The translations under genes were made by a program, and so were the position numbers. A stretch of DNA of 64,000 nt, from positions 15,449,224 through 15,513,223 of the forward strand of contig NC_053114.1 of NCBI RefSeq assembly GCF_010015445.1. Reading direction: 5' to 3'. This document shows, piece after piece, positions 35,064 to 47,300 of this stretch (the stretch's first letter is position 1; every line of letters starts with the position of its first letter). Below the pieces are notes generated by a model. It saw nothing but the letters and a program-made list of their open reading frames with translations, was not told the origin of the DNA and did no database searches. The stretch comes from Perca fluviatilis (lineage: Eukaryota > Chordata > Actinopteri > Perciformes > Percidae).

Positions 35064-36194
35064 GTGAGTAACCTTTGGTACAACAGTGTTTTTTTTTTTG
35101 TTTTGGTTTTTTTTCCCTTTTTTAAAGATTTGCAAACCCCTATCCACAATCTTCTATCTGCTATCCCTGATACCATGCAAACTAAAACCTGCATAATGAG
35201 ACTAACACCATGTTTGACTGAAAACTGCAGAATGAAAATGGCTTAAAACTTAATTGATTTAGTGTTAACAGATGAGTTTGTTAATAAATCCCATGGAAAG
35301 TTTAAAACCTTAAAACAAACCATCCAACCGGTCTATGGCACTCAGCCCCAAGCCCACTTGTTGACAAATCTTTGAAAATGGGTCATGAATACAGTTAATT
35401 TTTTATGCTAAATGCTTTCCTAAAGATTTTTTTTTAAATCAAACATTAACTCAAGCAGGAGTAAATTGCTTGTTGTTGGACTATTTACAGCTGCAGATTA
35501 ATACACATTTGAATTGACGCACAGTAAATTACAGTGCCTATGTTCATTGTAATAAATGAACATGTCATCCAATGAAACGGTGTGGCTTAATATGGAATTG
35601 TTTTTTGACAATGGAAGAGGAATAAGCTGTGAGGTGTGATATACAGTTGGTAGGATCAATTCATTGTTGTTTTTTTGTATTTTCATGAGATTTAACAAGG
35701 AAAAATCCCCAGACTGTTTTCCGTTGTTGTTGTTGGGAAACTATTAAACACATCTTGTGTTGCAGTGTTTCACTGGGTGGCATGTTCCTTCATTAGAACA
35801 TGAACGAGGCGCTGTAGTTGTCAACATTCACCATCTTGTTACCACGAAACGCTTGCAAGCACACCAAATTGTGAAATTAATCTGCAGCTGAAAAGTCACC
35901 AAAAAAACTAATTTACTTTTCTTTGAGTAATGTTTGTTAAAAACTATACTGCCCAGCTGTTTTAGGAAATTTCTTAATGGATTTACATTTGTGGCTTTAA
36001 TTATTTATATCTTTATTAGGAACAAATTGGCTTTGGGCTGAGAGCTGTTAGGCAACACATTGTTTTTGATTCTTTTCATTGATTATTTTGACAGTAAGAA
36101 GACTATAGAAAAAGACCAGTTCTTTTTCTCTTTATTTTAGTGAGTGCTTTATTGGCTTGTTTACACTAACTCTTGTTTTCCCTGTTTTCTCTAG
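35064..36194 (+). other. rbpms2: Probable rbpms2 3' UTR intron
   Basis: It lies between the GTGAGT after the stop codon and a strong pyrimidine tract ending CTCTAG at 36194. The stop codon is only 10 bases from the splice junction, so this junction would not be expected to trigger nonsense-mediated decay (the usual limit is about 50-55 nt). Confidence 0.6.
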
Positions 36195-37235
36195 GCCTCT
36201 GGAAAACACACCTTTTGTCCAGCTCAAGTGAGGTTTGCCAAGCTCTTCATTAATTTAATCAGGTTTATTTAATGGACAAATGTGCATTATTATAAACAAA
36301 CCGTATTTATATCTCCTCTCGATGTCTCTGGGAGTCTGAGTTGAAACCATCTTGCTGTCGACAATCTGAGCTTATCCTCGGCAACTATTGTGGTACCATC
36401 TTAGCCCAGTCAAAACTCCATGGATCATAATTGCTGAGGAAAATTGACGCATTGAAGTTACTGTTAAGCTAGTCCTTCCATGGTTTACCGCAGCTCCTGG
36501 GAGGTTTAGAGGCATTAAGAGTCCTTGCATGTTAGTCTTTTTGGCATGAATTTAGAACGCAGAGTTCTGTGTATCCTAATTTTCTTAGTGTTTGTGTTGC
36601 CTCTTTGCCTTTTGGCCTAGACAGCGAAATGTTTTGTTTTCCAGTAGAACCTTGGTCTTACCTCTGTGAAAGTTAGGCTGTTGTGTAAATGGCTAATCTC
36701 GCATGGACCTTGTGAATGCATCCCTACGTTCTATGACAACCCCAGCCCTTATGATCATATCAATGTCTGTCATTATTTGAGCAAAGGAAAGTACTAATTT
36801 TGTACTTTTTTGCGTAATGTATATTTATGCATTTTTGTGCAACTAAAATAATGAACCTGTGTATAAGTTGGATGTTTAGTCATCTTTTTGGTGTTACTTT
36901 TTGATCCTATAATCCTGTTGACGTAGTTTTAAAGAAGAAAAAAGTGCAATTTGTTTAGGGGGAAATGGGTATCTGTCAAAAAATGGAAGTGTTCTGAATG
37001 TGGCTTGTGCCATTCTGCTAAAATGAGATTGCTGTAAAACGATCTTTCAGAATGTGAAACTGGACTACAAACTTAAAAGGTGGATCTTTCTGGGGGGCCA
37101 TTTTGAAATGGGATTAGAGTGATGGAGGAATTTAGTTTGTGGTTTAGAAACATGTTTGTCTTTGTATCTGCTGTGCATAAGTTGTAAAAAATATTCCCAT
37201 CTTATGAATAATAAAAGAAGTGAATGCATTTCCTT
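36195..37235 (+). other. rbpms2: Probable rbpms2 3' UTR exon
   Basis: About 1 kb between the CTCTAG acceptor and the polyadenylation signal. It opens GCCTCTGGAAAACACACC. Assigned by position and splice signals; no transcript evidence is available. Confidence 0.6.
37210..37215 (+). terminator. rbpms2: rbpms2 polyadenylation signal
   Basis: AATAAA, with a TG/T-rich region downstream near 37230-37255. Confidence 0.65.
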
Positions 37236-37974
37236 CTCGGCATCTGTCGTTTGTCACTGCGGTTAGTCAGCAGCCAATCGTAGGTAACCAACTCTCTCAC
37301 ACTGTATGAACTCCCAAGAATTGAACTCTGTGGACATCAGATGTTGGCGTCAATAATTCATGCCAACTTTTCATTTGTAATGCACCATTGCATTAGTGTC
37401 ACTTTGAATCATGCTGACCTCCACACTCAGTCCTTACAAGCTCATAAGATGCTCTGCTCAACCAACCATGACGGCTCCTGGAGGGACTCGTAAGTGACTG
37501 TTCTCTGTATGACCAGCTGCCTAATTGTAGTGCTGGTGGTTAATCATAAATATTTGTCCATATTGTGCCAATTAAGTTGGGGTGTATATACAAAATCAAG
37601 ATTAGCATATTTCCAGTGAACATGGGTCAGCAAAGCAGTTTGGGACAAATTTTGAGTGAAACGTCATCAAAAGTAGGATTACAAGGAGCGGTCTCTACGT
37701 TCTGACTGGCTCCATTCATTTAGCAGTATATGCTCAAATTTAGGTTTTTAAGACTTCAGCTTTATTGCCCAGTTTAGAACATGTATTCAAATGTTATAAC
37801 ATTATGTTGAACATTTTTACCAGGGAGCTAGTAATCTATAACCTGTAATCTATTGCATTTCAAAAGTAACCTTAAACTGAGTGCACAAACCATCAACTGA
37901 CAGACAGGAAATTAACCAATTTTGATAAAGTTAACAAGTGAAACTGTCAACATTTTTGTTTCTCAAATGTGAGA

Positions 37975-38154
37975 ATATGCTGCTTTTCGGTTTATATCAT
38001 TGTAGACTGGATATATTTGTTTTAAACTGACAAAACAAGACACTTTAAGACTCCACCCTGAGCTGAGAAACTAATGGACATTTTCACTATTTTGACATTT
38101 TCTAAACAATCAGAAAAACCAGCAGATTAATTGAAAATGACAATTGCAGCCCTA
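37975..38154 (-). mobile_element. Degenerate hAT-like MITE (TAGGGCTGCAA family), one end
   Basis: The right end CAATTGCAGCCCTA at 38141-38154 is the reverse complement of the TAGGGCTGCAATT-type terminus seen at 24156. Inward sequence includes AGCAGATTAATTGAAAATGA, as expected in that family. Confidence 0.55.
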
Positions 38155-39334
38155 AAGGGTCTAATGGAGAACTGATCATTTAAATGTAGAGGGTTAAAAC
38201 CTGAATGGACTGTTGAGAAGAAGCAAATAATTCTCTCAAGGAATGGCTATTTGCCCTTTATGGAAAAAAACGGGTCAGTTAACATCACTTTCACACAGAA
38301 TATTTGAATTGACATGAAATCAATACAGAGTGGAAAGACGGGGATGCTACAACATTTCCTTTTCTCTGCAGTTTTCATCTGCAGACACAAGCTGTATGCC
38401 AGGATCAGATATAAACATACACTAGCCCTACTGTGAATATTTAAGATGTATTGTAACTCAGAATTGTTAATGGCCTACAAGAAAGTTTACACCGTATGCC
38501 ATGTTCTGTATAAAACACATTTTCCAATACTTGTTATATTTGTATTTATGCTAGTCTTTATTTACAACTGGCTGCAGTGGGTCAACATGAAGGCAATCCC
38601 ATTGTGTAAATCAACAATTTAAGTGACAAATGTTGCTATTTATGTAGTCTAATGAATAATGTATGTTGGCATTTCTGTGTTTCTGTCATTTCTGTAAATG
38701 CATGAAGCCCTCCGTCTCTTAAAAACATGAGTGCTCACAACCAATATCTTCTAAGAAGTGGGTCCTGGTGTAATGTGCAACACAATCTTAAGCATTCATA
38801 GTTTGTAGAATGAAAATACAGTTGTATTTGATCATTGTGTGCCCTTACTGTAGATTTCAGAGAGATGTGTGTGGGGAAAGAAGCATTTCCTTTTGCCTTC
38901 TTATTTCAAAAACATAATTCTGACATAATTCTGTAACATTTATTTACAGTATATGTACATAAATGTACATAACAGCTTCTCGTGTAAATTAATACATTTT
39001 TAACTATTTGTGCTTCATGTCATTGTTATATATTGTTATATGAAAAAGAACCATATCTGTGTTGAAATAAAAATATTATAATTATGTAAACTTGATGTGT
39101 TTGAATAAGGTTGAAAGAAAGATGAAAAAGATCTTTTGATCAGAAATAAAACAAGGAGGCCTGGAGATTTTTTAATGCAGGACTTTGTCGCCCTCTTCTG
39201 ACCTAACGTCAACATGACCAAAGAGGAGGAAGAGGAAGTAGAGGAGGAGGTGGTGGTGGTTTGGGGCCTTGCTGAGTGGTACCTTGGCAGTGCCCAGGAG
39301 GTTAACTGGCACCTCTCCAGCACCTAGCACTTTG

Positions 39335-39405
39335 GTGGAGGAAATTCAGACCCTTTAGTAAACATACTAGTACAACACTGTAAAATACGCTGCTACTAGT
39401 TAGAG
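39335..39405 (-). repeat. Fragment of a common teleost repeat
   Basis: GTGGAGGAAATTCAGACCCT, then AACACTGTAAAATACGCTGC, then AGAGTCCTGCATTGAAAA. This is the opposite strand of the family also seen at 50826-51035 and 52500-52665. Confidence 0.5.
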
Positions 39406-39469
39406 TCCTGCATTGAAAACAGAAGGTATCTCGTTTTCATAAAGCGCAGGTCTAGACTATAGTGTAGGC

Positions 39470-39573
39470 TACTCTTTTATTTACAGAGACCCAACATTCC
39501 CCCATGAGCAAGCACTTGGCGACTGCAGCAAGGAAAAACTCCCCTATAACATGAAGAAACCTAAAAAAAAAAA
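39470..39573 (-). repeat. Retroelement 3' fragment
   Basis: CCCATGAGCAAGCACTTGGC, then GACTGCAGCAAGGAAAAACT. On the minus strand this reads as a familiar LINE-like 3' region. A related stretch (AATGCTTGCTCTTGGGG) occurs on the + strand near 56406. Confidence 0.5.
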
Positions 39574-41070
39574 AACGGGCTCATATTTGGGCAGCCATCT
39601 GTCTTGACCGTCTTAATTTAAACGAGGGAAGGCATTTACTACAAGTGCTCCTATATTTGTATATATTTTGGTATTTTCAATTGAGAACAGCACAGTAAAA
39701 AATTGGACAACTTAAAGATCAAGGACATTACAGGGAAGTCAAACTGGACAAGAGAAAAAACAAGAAAATTCCCCAAAGAAAGTGTAACAAGACTAATCAA
39801 GAGGAAAATCAAGATTCAAGATTAAGACTTTAGGAGACGTGGATGAGGTGGTGACTGAGTAGCCGTGCTATTGAGGTTGCAATGAGTGCAATTGGCTTAT
39901 TGTTTAAACAACTGATACTCAAAATGGAGTGAGTAGACCTACATACACAACACCCCTGGACTGTTGAAAACCTTAAATATTAGTTGTTTGTTCAAGTGTT
40001 ACAAATAGACCAAGAATAACTCAGATAAAGCATTTGAGCTGAGGTCAAACAGTGACAGTTGGAAACCCACTGTGGCAGTTGTAATTAGTGGCAGCTAACT
40101 GTAGCATGTCACAGCTATACAGTAGTAGTAGCAGAAGGCATTTTGTTTTTTGAACTCTCGTTCAAAAAAACCTGACCAATGAGCCATTCAAAACAGCAGC
40201 CAACCCTCCCTCACTCCCCGAGCAGAGCATAAGTGGCATCAACAACATACAGTACACTACCCACCAGACATGAAAACTGAGGAAGAAGCACATTCAAATG
40301 GGAGCTTCTTAAAGAACAGCCAGAAACCCTTTTTGCTGATCTTTTTAGAAGTGGAGAAAGTAGTTATCTCATCTTCTACGCTAACAGACCCGAAACCTGG
40401 CACAGAGCCGTGATTAACCATCACCCTTCAATGGCAGTACCTTCGTAAATCCAAACAAGATATCTCCAAAGTCAAGTGACCTTAGGGAAAGAAATCTCAG
40501 CTTTCAGTAAACATTATGTAAAAAAAAAAAAAAAGCATGCTGTAGGCCCTAGATACACCTCCATATTACCTGGATTGCAATTAATCAATTAGAAATCTCA
40601 ACAGTAAGATTAACTAACCTGGTTTCAGACCTGAATCGAACGAACACATCTTAGTTTTGTTCATTGATTTAAATAAATGAATGAAGTGTACTAAATGGAA
40701 ATTCAGCCTGATTATTGAAGGGAAAAGCCTTTATTAGCACGTGTCATAAAATGCAAACATGGCTTTTAAAATATTTATTAATATACTTTTATATTTTAAT
40801 AATAACATGGTGCAGACAAAAAACTGATGGATACTTGTACATTATATTAGTATTTATTGTATGGTATATCATAGCATTTGTTATAAATACTGGGACACGT
40901 TCCAAAATACATTGGGTAGGAAATATTTGGATACTTGGAGTATTTGTTTTTTTCCATAATAACGTGATGAGCTGCAGGTATACATATATGTTGTCCATTC
41001 AGAAAAACATTAATAATAAAATCCCAAACATCCATAATTATCTCTTTTCAAATTCTAATCTATATTGGCC

Positions 41071-41297
41071 ATGATATTGACACGTGATTTTTATTTTGTC
41101 CGGGGTGCTCTTTGATGTTTGTCACGTGACCAGACTGCGAGGCCCTCGAGGCAGTGGGTTCAGATTCAGTTCATTCGCCGAGCGCACGTTTACTAAATTT
41201 AGACTAATTAGCTGGCGAGCAGACTTCATAAATATGACATTTTGTTGCTGCCAACGATTATTATTGTGACATTTCTTATATGCTATCAGTCCACAAC
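41071..41297 (+). promoter_or_regulatory. cpeb1: cpeb1 promoter-proximal region and 5' UTR
   Basis: It ends at the cpeb1 start codon. A perfect 10-bp palindrome GTCACGTGAC (E-box type, bHLH-ZIP site) is at 41121-41130 and a second CACGTG is at 41081-41086. No TATA box is convincing. The transcription start is not fixed. Confidence 0.5.
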
Positions 41298-41312
41298 ATG
41301 GCGTTTTCTCTG
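41298..41312 (+). CDS. cpeb1: cpeb1 coding exon 1 (MAFSL)
   Basis: Only five codons, MAFSL, identical to the N-terminus of vertebrate CPEB1, then GTGAGT. Far too short to be an open frame on its own; chosen because family and phase agree. Confidence 0.88.
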
Positions 41313-44300
41313 GTGAGTTAAAAACAAAATTAAATTGGCGAATTAAACGTTAACATTTGACCTTTTGTGTAACATTAAACTACCACCGACATCTCTTTTA
41401 GGCGTACATTTTAATTCCTACCCCAAATAACTCCCTAGAGCTGTTTTAATAACGGTCGAAAACCGGTTTTCAGTCCGCCAAATGTATCCTAACCTCGAGC
41501 TTAACTTTTAGCATGGATGCAGAGATTAATGTACCCCCTCTCCTGTTTTCCCTCCTGCAGAGAAATGATCCCCGCAGGCCGGACAGCCCGGACTCCGAGT
41601 CGCCGGCCCTGTCCACCTGCAGCAACGCGGACATCTTCCGAAGGATGAACACCATGCTAGGCAACGCTTTGGATTTCAGCGGTGTGTGCACCACACCTAA
41701 CACCAAGGGAAAGCCAGACCTGCTGTGTGGTAAAGTCTGTTTAGTATATTCCACTCTGCAGCAGGTCGACTTGGCTGCCAAAAGCAAGGAAAGATTTCAT
41801 TCTTGGTACACTGCTGGTGTATAAACCAACATTTTAAAGAAACCCTGAAGTGAATCCATCTCCATCCACTGACCCTTACCCCTCCTGAACAAAGTTGAGC
41901 GGTTTTAAAAAAAATAAATGGTTTTATAAAGTTTTTTTTTTCCCTTTTTTTGTATTTTATTTAGTCATTTAATTGGGAAAGTTTTAGTTTCTGCTGTTTC
42001 AAAGCCATGAATACAATTTTGACACTAACCCTGAACACTAAATGAAGTCTTTTTTTTTTTTTTTTCCACTCTTGGTCCAAAGGTTATCAATTATGTTTAA
42101 TGGATTAATAATTTTGTCTATAAAATGTCACAATTTATCAGAAGACCCAGGTGACCTCTACTCAAGTTTCTGGGTTGTCCGACCAGCAGTCCAAAAAACA
42201 GATTTAATTTATGATAATTAACAAACATTTGAGAAGCTGAAAATGGAGACCATTTGGCATTTCTTCTTAAATTAATTTTCAGTAGATTAATTGGCTAAAC
42301 GTTTCAGCTCTAGTAACCAGTGCTACATTTTTATATTTTTCACATTCTAAAAATGCTTGAATCAGTCTGAAAATACCTACATGTGTAAGTTTCAATTGTA
42401 TGTAAAGCCCAGTTTCCTAAGAACACACCACACAACCTCAGTGTCTTCAGTAGTAGCTATTGAATCTGATGTTGGATTTTCCTGCTGCTGTTTTGTGATT
42501 TGCATGTTTGTCGTAGCGACACATTTAGACTAGAATCCCATAAAATTATCATGAATGGAAGTTACAATACCACTACTTAATTTTTTTAACAAGATAGGTT
42601 TATTTCTTTTTTTTTTTTGTTTAAAAAGTTGCATCCCCAACAAAAGAATAAGCTACTTTACTTTGTCAACGAGAATTGCCATCTGTTAAACCTCCTTCAC
42701 CTCGTCATTATCATTTGGGTGCCAACAGCTGATTCATGCTGCATCGATGGTCTGCAGCATTGCAGTGCTTTGAAGTTTTTTTTTTTTTTTTTTAGCTTGA
42801 GATTTGCCAAGATTTAAGCTCAGCACAGTTTCCTTTTGAATTGTTAATTTGCTTAAGGCATGTCCGCAGTCTTGTTACAGATGATATAGGTTTCACTCCG
42901 CTTGACATAAGCTGCAGTACAACACTTATGTTCTGTAGGTTTTTAGTGACGCGAAAGTGAATTGTATCTTGATGCAAACTGAGCTAAACTTCTGCTGTGT
43001 CCTCACTGCCCCACCACCCCAGCTTGGTGTTGCTGAATCAGGGCTGCAGCTGGATGCTTTCCAGGCCTGGGGAAGGGAGGAGCTGGAGGTGCAAATCGCT
43101 CTGTCCTCATCTGATCAGTGAGCTGCTACAGAGTGGCTCTGCATGCAGTGTTTGTTCACTGTTTTGTGTCCAAAAAATGGAAGAAAACACCAAATCAGTG
43201 TGCGATTTTTAAGTTATTTAAATCGTTTTCTGGTGGCTTATTGAGCATCCTCAACCCTGTGTTCGTTTTTAAATCCAGTCTGCTGAGTCATTCGCTCCCA
43301 TCTCCCATGCTGCCTCCCACCATGCCGCTGTAGCTCAGCCCCTTGCCTCCCCCTCTCTCCCTCCCGCCTCTGTCAGCTCGGGATACAAGGCTAGACCGAG
43401 TAAGCAGCAGCAGCAGTAACGGTGGCAGCAGCTGTCCTAACGATTCAAGACGTGCTGTGCCTACCGGAGAGGGGAGTACTTCGATCAACAAGCCAATAGT
43501 TCCGACAGGAATTTTTCATTACACAGTTGTTAGGCAAGGAAGCAGGAAGGTGGGGGAAGGCTGATGTCATTAGCAAGGGTGTGCGAGTGCATCAGCAGCC
43601 ATGTCACATGCTGCTAGATGGGTCAGTGATGCGGACGGAGATGCATGGCAGTTGCACCGGGCACAGAGGCAGCAGGTTAGCTCCCCTGTCAACCAGGGTA
43701 GGGGGAGATGTGGTGATCAGGGAAGTTTGTTTTTAAATTAGCTTTCTCTTTCCAGTTTTGTGTGACGAGTCTCTCCCTGCCATTTTCTATGTAACGCAGG
43801 CTGATAACAGTCCTTTTTAGCTGTCTTAACACTTACTCTCCCCTCTCTCTTCTAAATCCCTGAACTGGATCTTGGATCGGAAAGAGTCGGAGCTGGCTGC
43901 AGTGGGCAGCAGGAGGATGCTCTTCCCCAACTGTGGTGGCATACCCAGCTCCCAGGAGATGCCTTCATCCAGGGGCCCACCGGGTGTCACAGACCTGGGC
44001 CTGGGCCTCCAGTCTCTGCGGCTGTCTGGCTGGGACAGACCTTGGAGCAGCCAGGAGACAGACAACCACACCTCTCCCTCCAAGGTTCAGACCAGCTCAC
44101 CCTCCAGTAAGTACCAAATCTTTTGTTTACCTGACTGTATTTAGGAAGAACTACAAAACCTGCAGCTATCGGTCTTCTAGGTTTTTATACCACATAATGT
44201 CCCCAGAGTGTGGTTGGTTGGTTGTTTTCCCAGGAGTGTATGATCTCTCTCCATGACCCAGTTTATTTGAGGGAGGATATTGTAACCTTTGAGGTTGGCC

Positions 44301-47300
44301 ATTTGTGTCGCCCTCATTTGTATTGAAATATGTGGTTGTTGGTTATTAACAGCTGTCTGTGTGTGGGAACATTGGCTGTAGCGTCACTAGGGAGGATGAT
44401 GTGGCAGTTTTGCTTTGCTGCATCTCTAGCAATACAGCAGGCCCAAACAATCCAGTGAAGCTACTTTTCTTTTCACCCACACCTACAGCACGTAAGATTT
44501 ATTTTAGAAGTCATTTTCTAAATATTGAGGTACCTGTTGATCAAACTGACAAGAGATTTTTCAGGCAGAGTGCATAGATTTAGCTAGGATACAAACCAGA
44601 CTAACTGTGCCAGTTAGCGGTTTAACATGCATGAACACAGATTACGTAAATGCTGACATTTAAGCTGTCACAGTTCTGAGATGAGCCTCTCTTTGGAGAG
44701 GTGTCTCAGGTCAGAACTTGTCCTGACCCATTTGTAGTGCTATAGTTTCAAACCAACCAGGCATAACTTCATTTATAGCTCTCTAAACTGGGCCCATAAC
44801 AAAGTGATGCAGAGCTTTGAATGTGGCCTACAGTTGAATAATCCCCTCAGAGCCTCATGTTCCTGCGTTACAGGCCACGCAGTACATGTCAGTTGTCACC
44901 TGACTCACTTTCGTTATCAAGAGAAAGGAAGCTTCTGGCAACTACTTAAAGTGATGGTTCGGAGTAATTTCACCCTAGGGTCCTTTGCACCATGACCTCG
45001 AGCCAAACACCCCCAAGAAGCTTTTTCACCTGGGTCTAACATTGGGAGAGTTGGCGTAGAGTAGCGATATCAGCTGAATAGCTTAGCGCAGAGGCTAATG
45101 GACCCACGTTTGTATCTCGTAAATGACCCCACTAATAATGCCCAAAATGATACCAAACGTCTACACAAGTACATATAGGTTATGCATTCATAAAACGATG
45201 GATTGGAAAGTTTGTAACTACACCAGAAGTTTTTGAACACTTGCCTGCTCTCTTCTGCTCTCTGTTGCTGCTGCTACCTGCAGTTAGAAGAGTGCTTAGG
45301 GCGGTCTACAAATTACTACACCGGAAAGAGATGCAACAAAATATTTATTTAATGATTAAATAAGGTAATGTCTCCAAATTTACCTCAATTATTGTCTCCT
45401 GCTAGTTATACTACAGCACTTACTTAAAAATAAAAAAGTTAAATTAAAAATATTTTCGTTTGCATCTCTTTTCGGTGTTGTAATTTGTAGACGTCCCTAA
45501 GCACTTGTCTTACAGCAGCAACAGCAGAGAGCAGAAGCCAGCAGGCAAGTGTTATTTACATAAACTTCTGGTACTTACAAACTTTCCAATCCATCGTTTT
45601 ATGAGTGCATAACCTATATGTGCTAGTGTAGACGTTTGGTATCATTTCGGGCATTATTAGTGGGGTCATTTACGAGATCCAAACGTGGGTTTATTAGCCC
45701 CTGCGCTAAGCTATTCAGCTGATAACGCTACTCGCTAACTCTCCCAGTGTTAGACCCAGGTGAAAAAAGCTTCTGGGGGGTGTTTGGCTCGAGGTCATGG
45801 TGCAAAGGACCCTAGGGTGAAATTACTCTGAACAATCACTTTTAAGCAATTGCTGCTAAACAGGCACTATACTTTGTTTGGGAAGGGTGTCGGATTAATT
45901 GGCCTCCAGTTTGCTGAAGGGAAAGGCGTTAAGCTTATGTGACAAGATTGTGTTTCAGGTTAGTTGCCAAGTTACAAATGAAAGTAAAATTTTGAAAATG
46001 CTTCAAGCATTGACTTAAGCATTTCGTCTTCCTGTTGGTAGCTAGCTTGCCCATCAAGTATCCTCTTCTACATGCAAATTTAGAAGAGTTCTCTCAAAAC
46101 CAGTGTGGTTTTGTAGATTCAGCACACAAACCCAATCTTTACTTTGTTCTTTTATGGAAACCTGTTTTGCAACTTGATTTCTTTTTTAATTGCAATGCCT
46201 GTGTGCCTGCTGACAAATCGATATGGCTCTATAGATTCAGCACACGCGTCCCAGCTTCAGTTTGCTCATCCACTTACAAAACTGACTACATCAAACGAGC
46301 TAAGGGGTAATATCACCATGGCTACTTGTACAGATCACACTCAAATGGCTGAATCATCTCACTAACATTGTAAATGGTGTAATTGTCCTTTTTTCTCCAG
46401 TGCTTGGTATACTGAACAGCCCCTTCAGTAGCATCCTTGGGAAGCCCCCAGGCTACATGCCCCCAGAGTCCATGAGCATGACTGCTGACTTCCTGGAGAA
46501 GTTCCCCAGCATGGCTCGCATCTCAAACCGTCTGGACTCAAGTTCCTTTTTGGATTCTCGCTCCAGCAGTCCTGAGGACTCGGAGACCAGTGGGTTCAGC
46601 TCTGGCTCAGACCACCTCTGTGACATGCTGGTAAGGCTTAGGATACTTTCATGTGTTTTTAGGTCTAAGGTTGTTAGGGGATCAGTCAGGTGGGAAGTAT
46701 TTGTCTCAAACTTTGATAGGCTTTACTATTAAAACCAAATATTGAGGCAATATTGATTGGACAGCCAGGTCACCATATGCTAACCTGTATATGCCATAAA
46801 TTATCAAATAGTGGCTTGGGCCTTTTTTTTTTTATTTAAAACAGGTTTTTATTCTAGATAGCCCTGTATTCCTAATTTTCCCTGGAAGTATATTTTAGTT
46901 TTTTTTTTTTTTTTTTTTTTCTGATCCAGTTTTAATTCAAATGAAATGGTTTACCTGTTATCTTGATAAATTCAGGAAAATGCACATTTCCACAGCACTA
47001 ACTCAATCACTACAATACATATACTACATCCTGTCATGGTATAATCACCACTGTGTTGGTCTGAGTTATGCTTACAGAAATATTGTTCAAACTTTTTTTT
47101 TTTCTTTTTTTTCAGTTAAGCTTTGGTCAGTGAAACTAAACACATCCTTTTAAAGTGGCTCTAAGGGCTAGACTTTTAATGGGAGGAAGTCTTAAGTCTC
47201 ACTGACAGTAGCTTACAATGCATTTCAGTCACCTTGCTGATGTAGACTGGGTTATGTGAATGTAGAATATTTGGTGTTCCAGGCTTAGACCTTAGCGTTC

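Larger units (their letters stand above)
37236..41070. other. Intergenic between rbpms2 and cpeb1
   Basis: About 3.8 kb with three recognisable repeat fragments (listed separately) and A-runs near 39563 and 40519. The stretch 40700-41070 is very AT-rich. No exon or RNA gene recognised. Confidence 0.55.
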
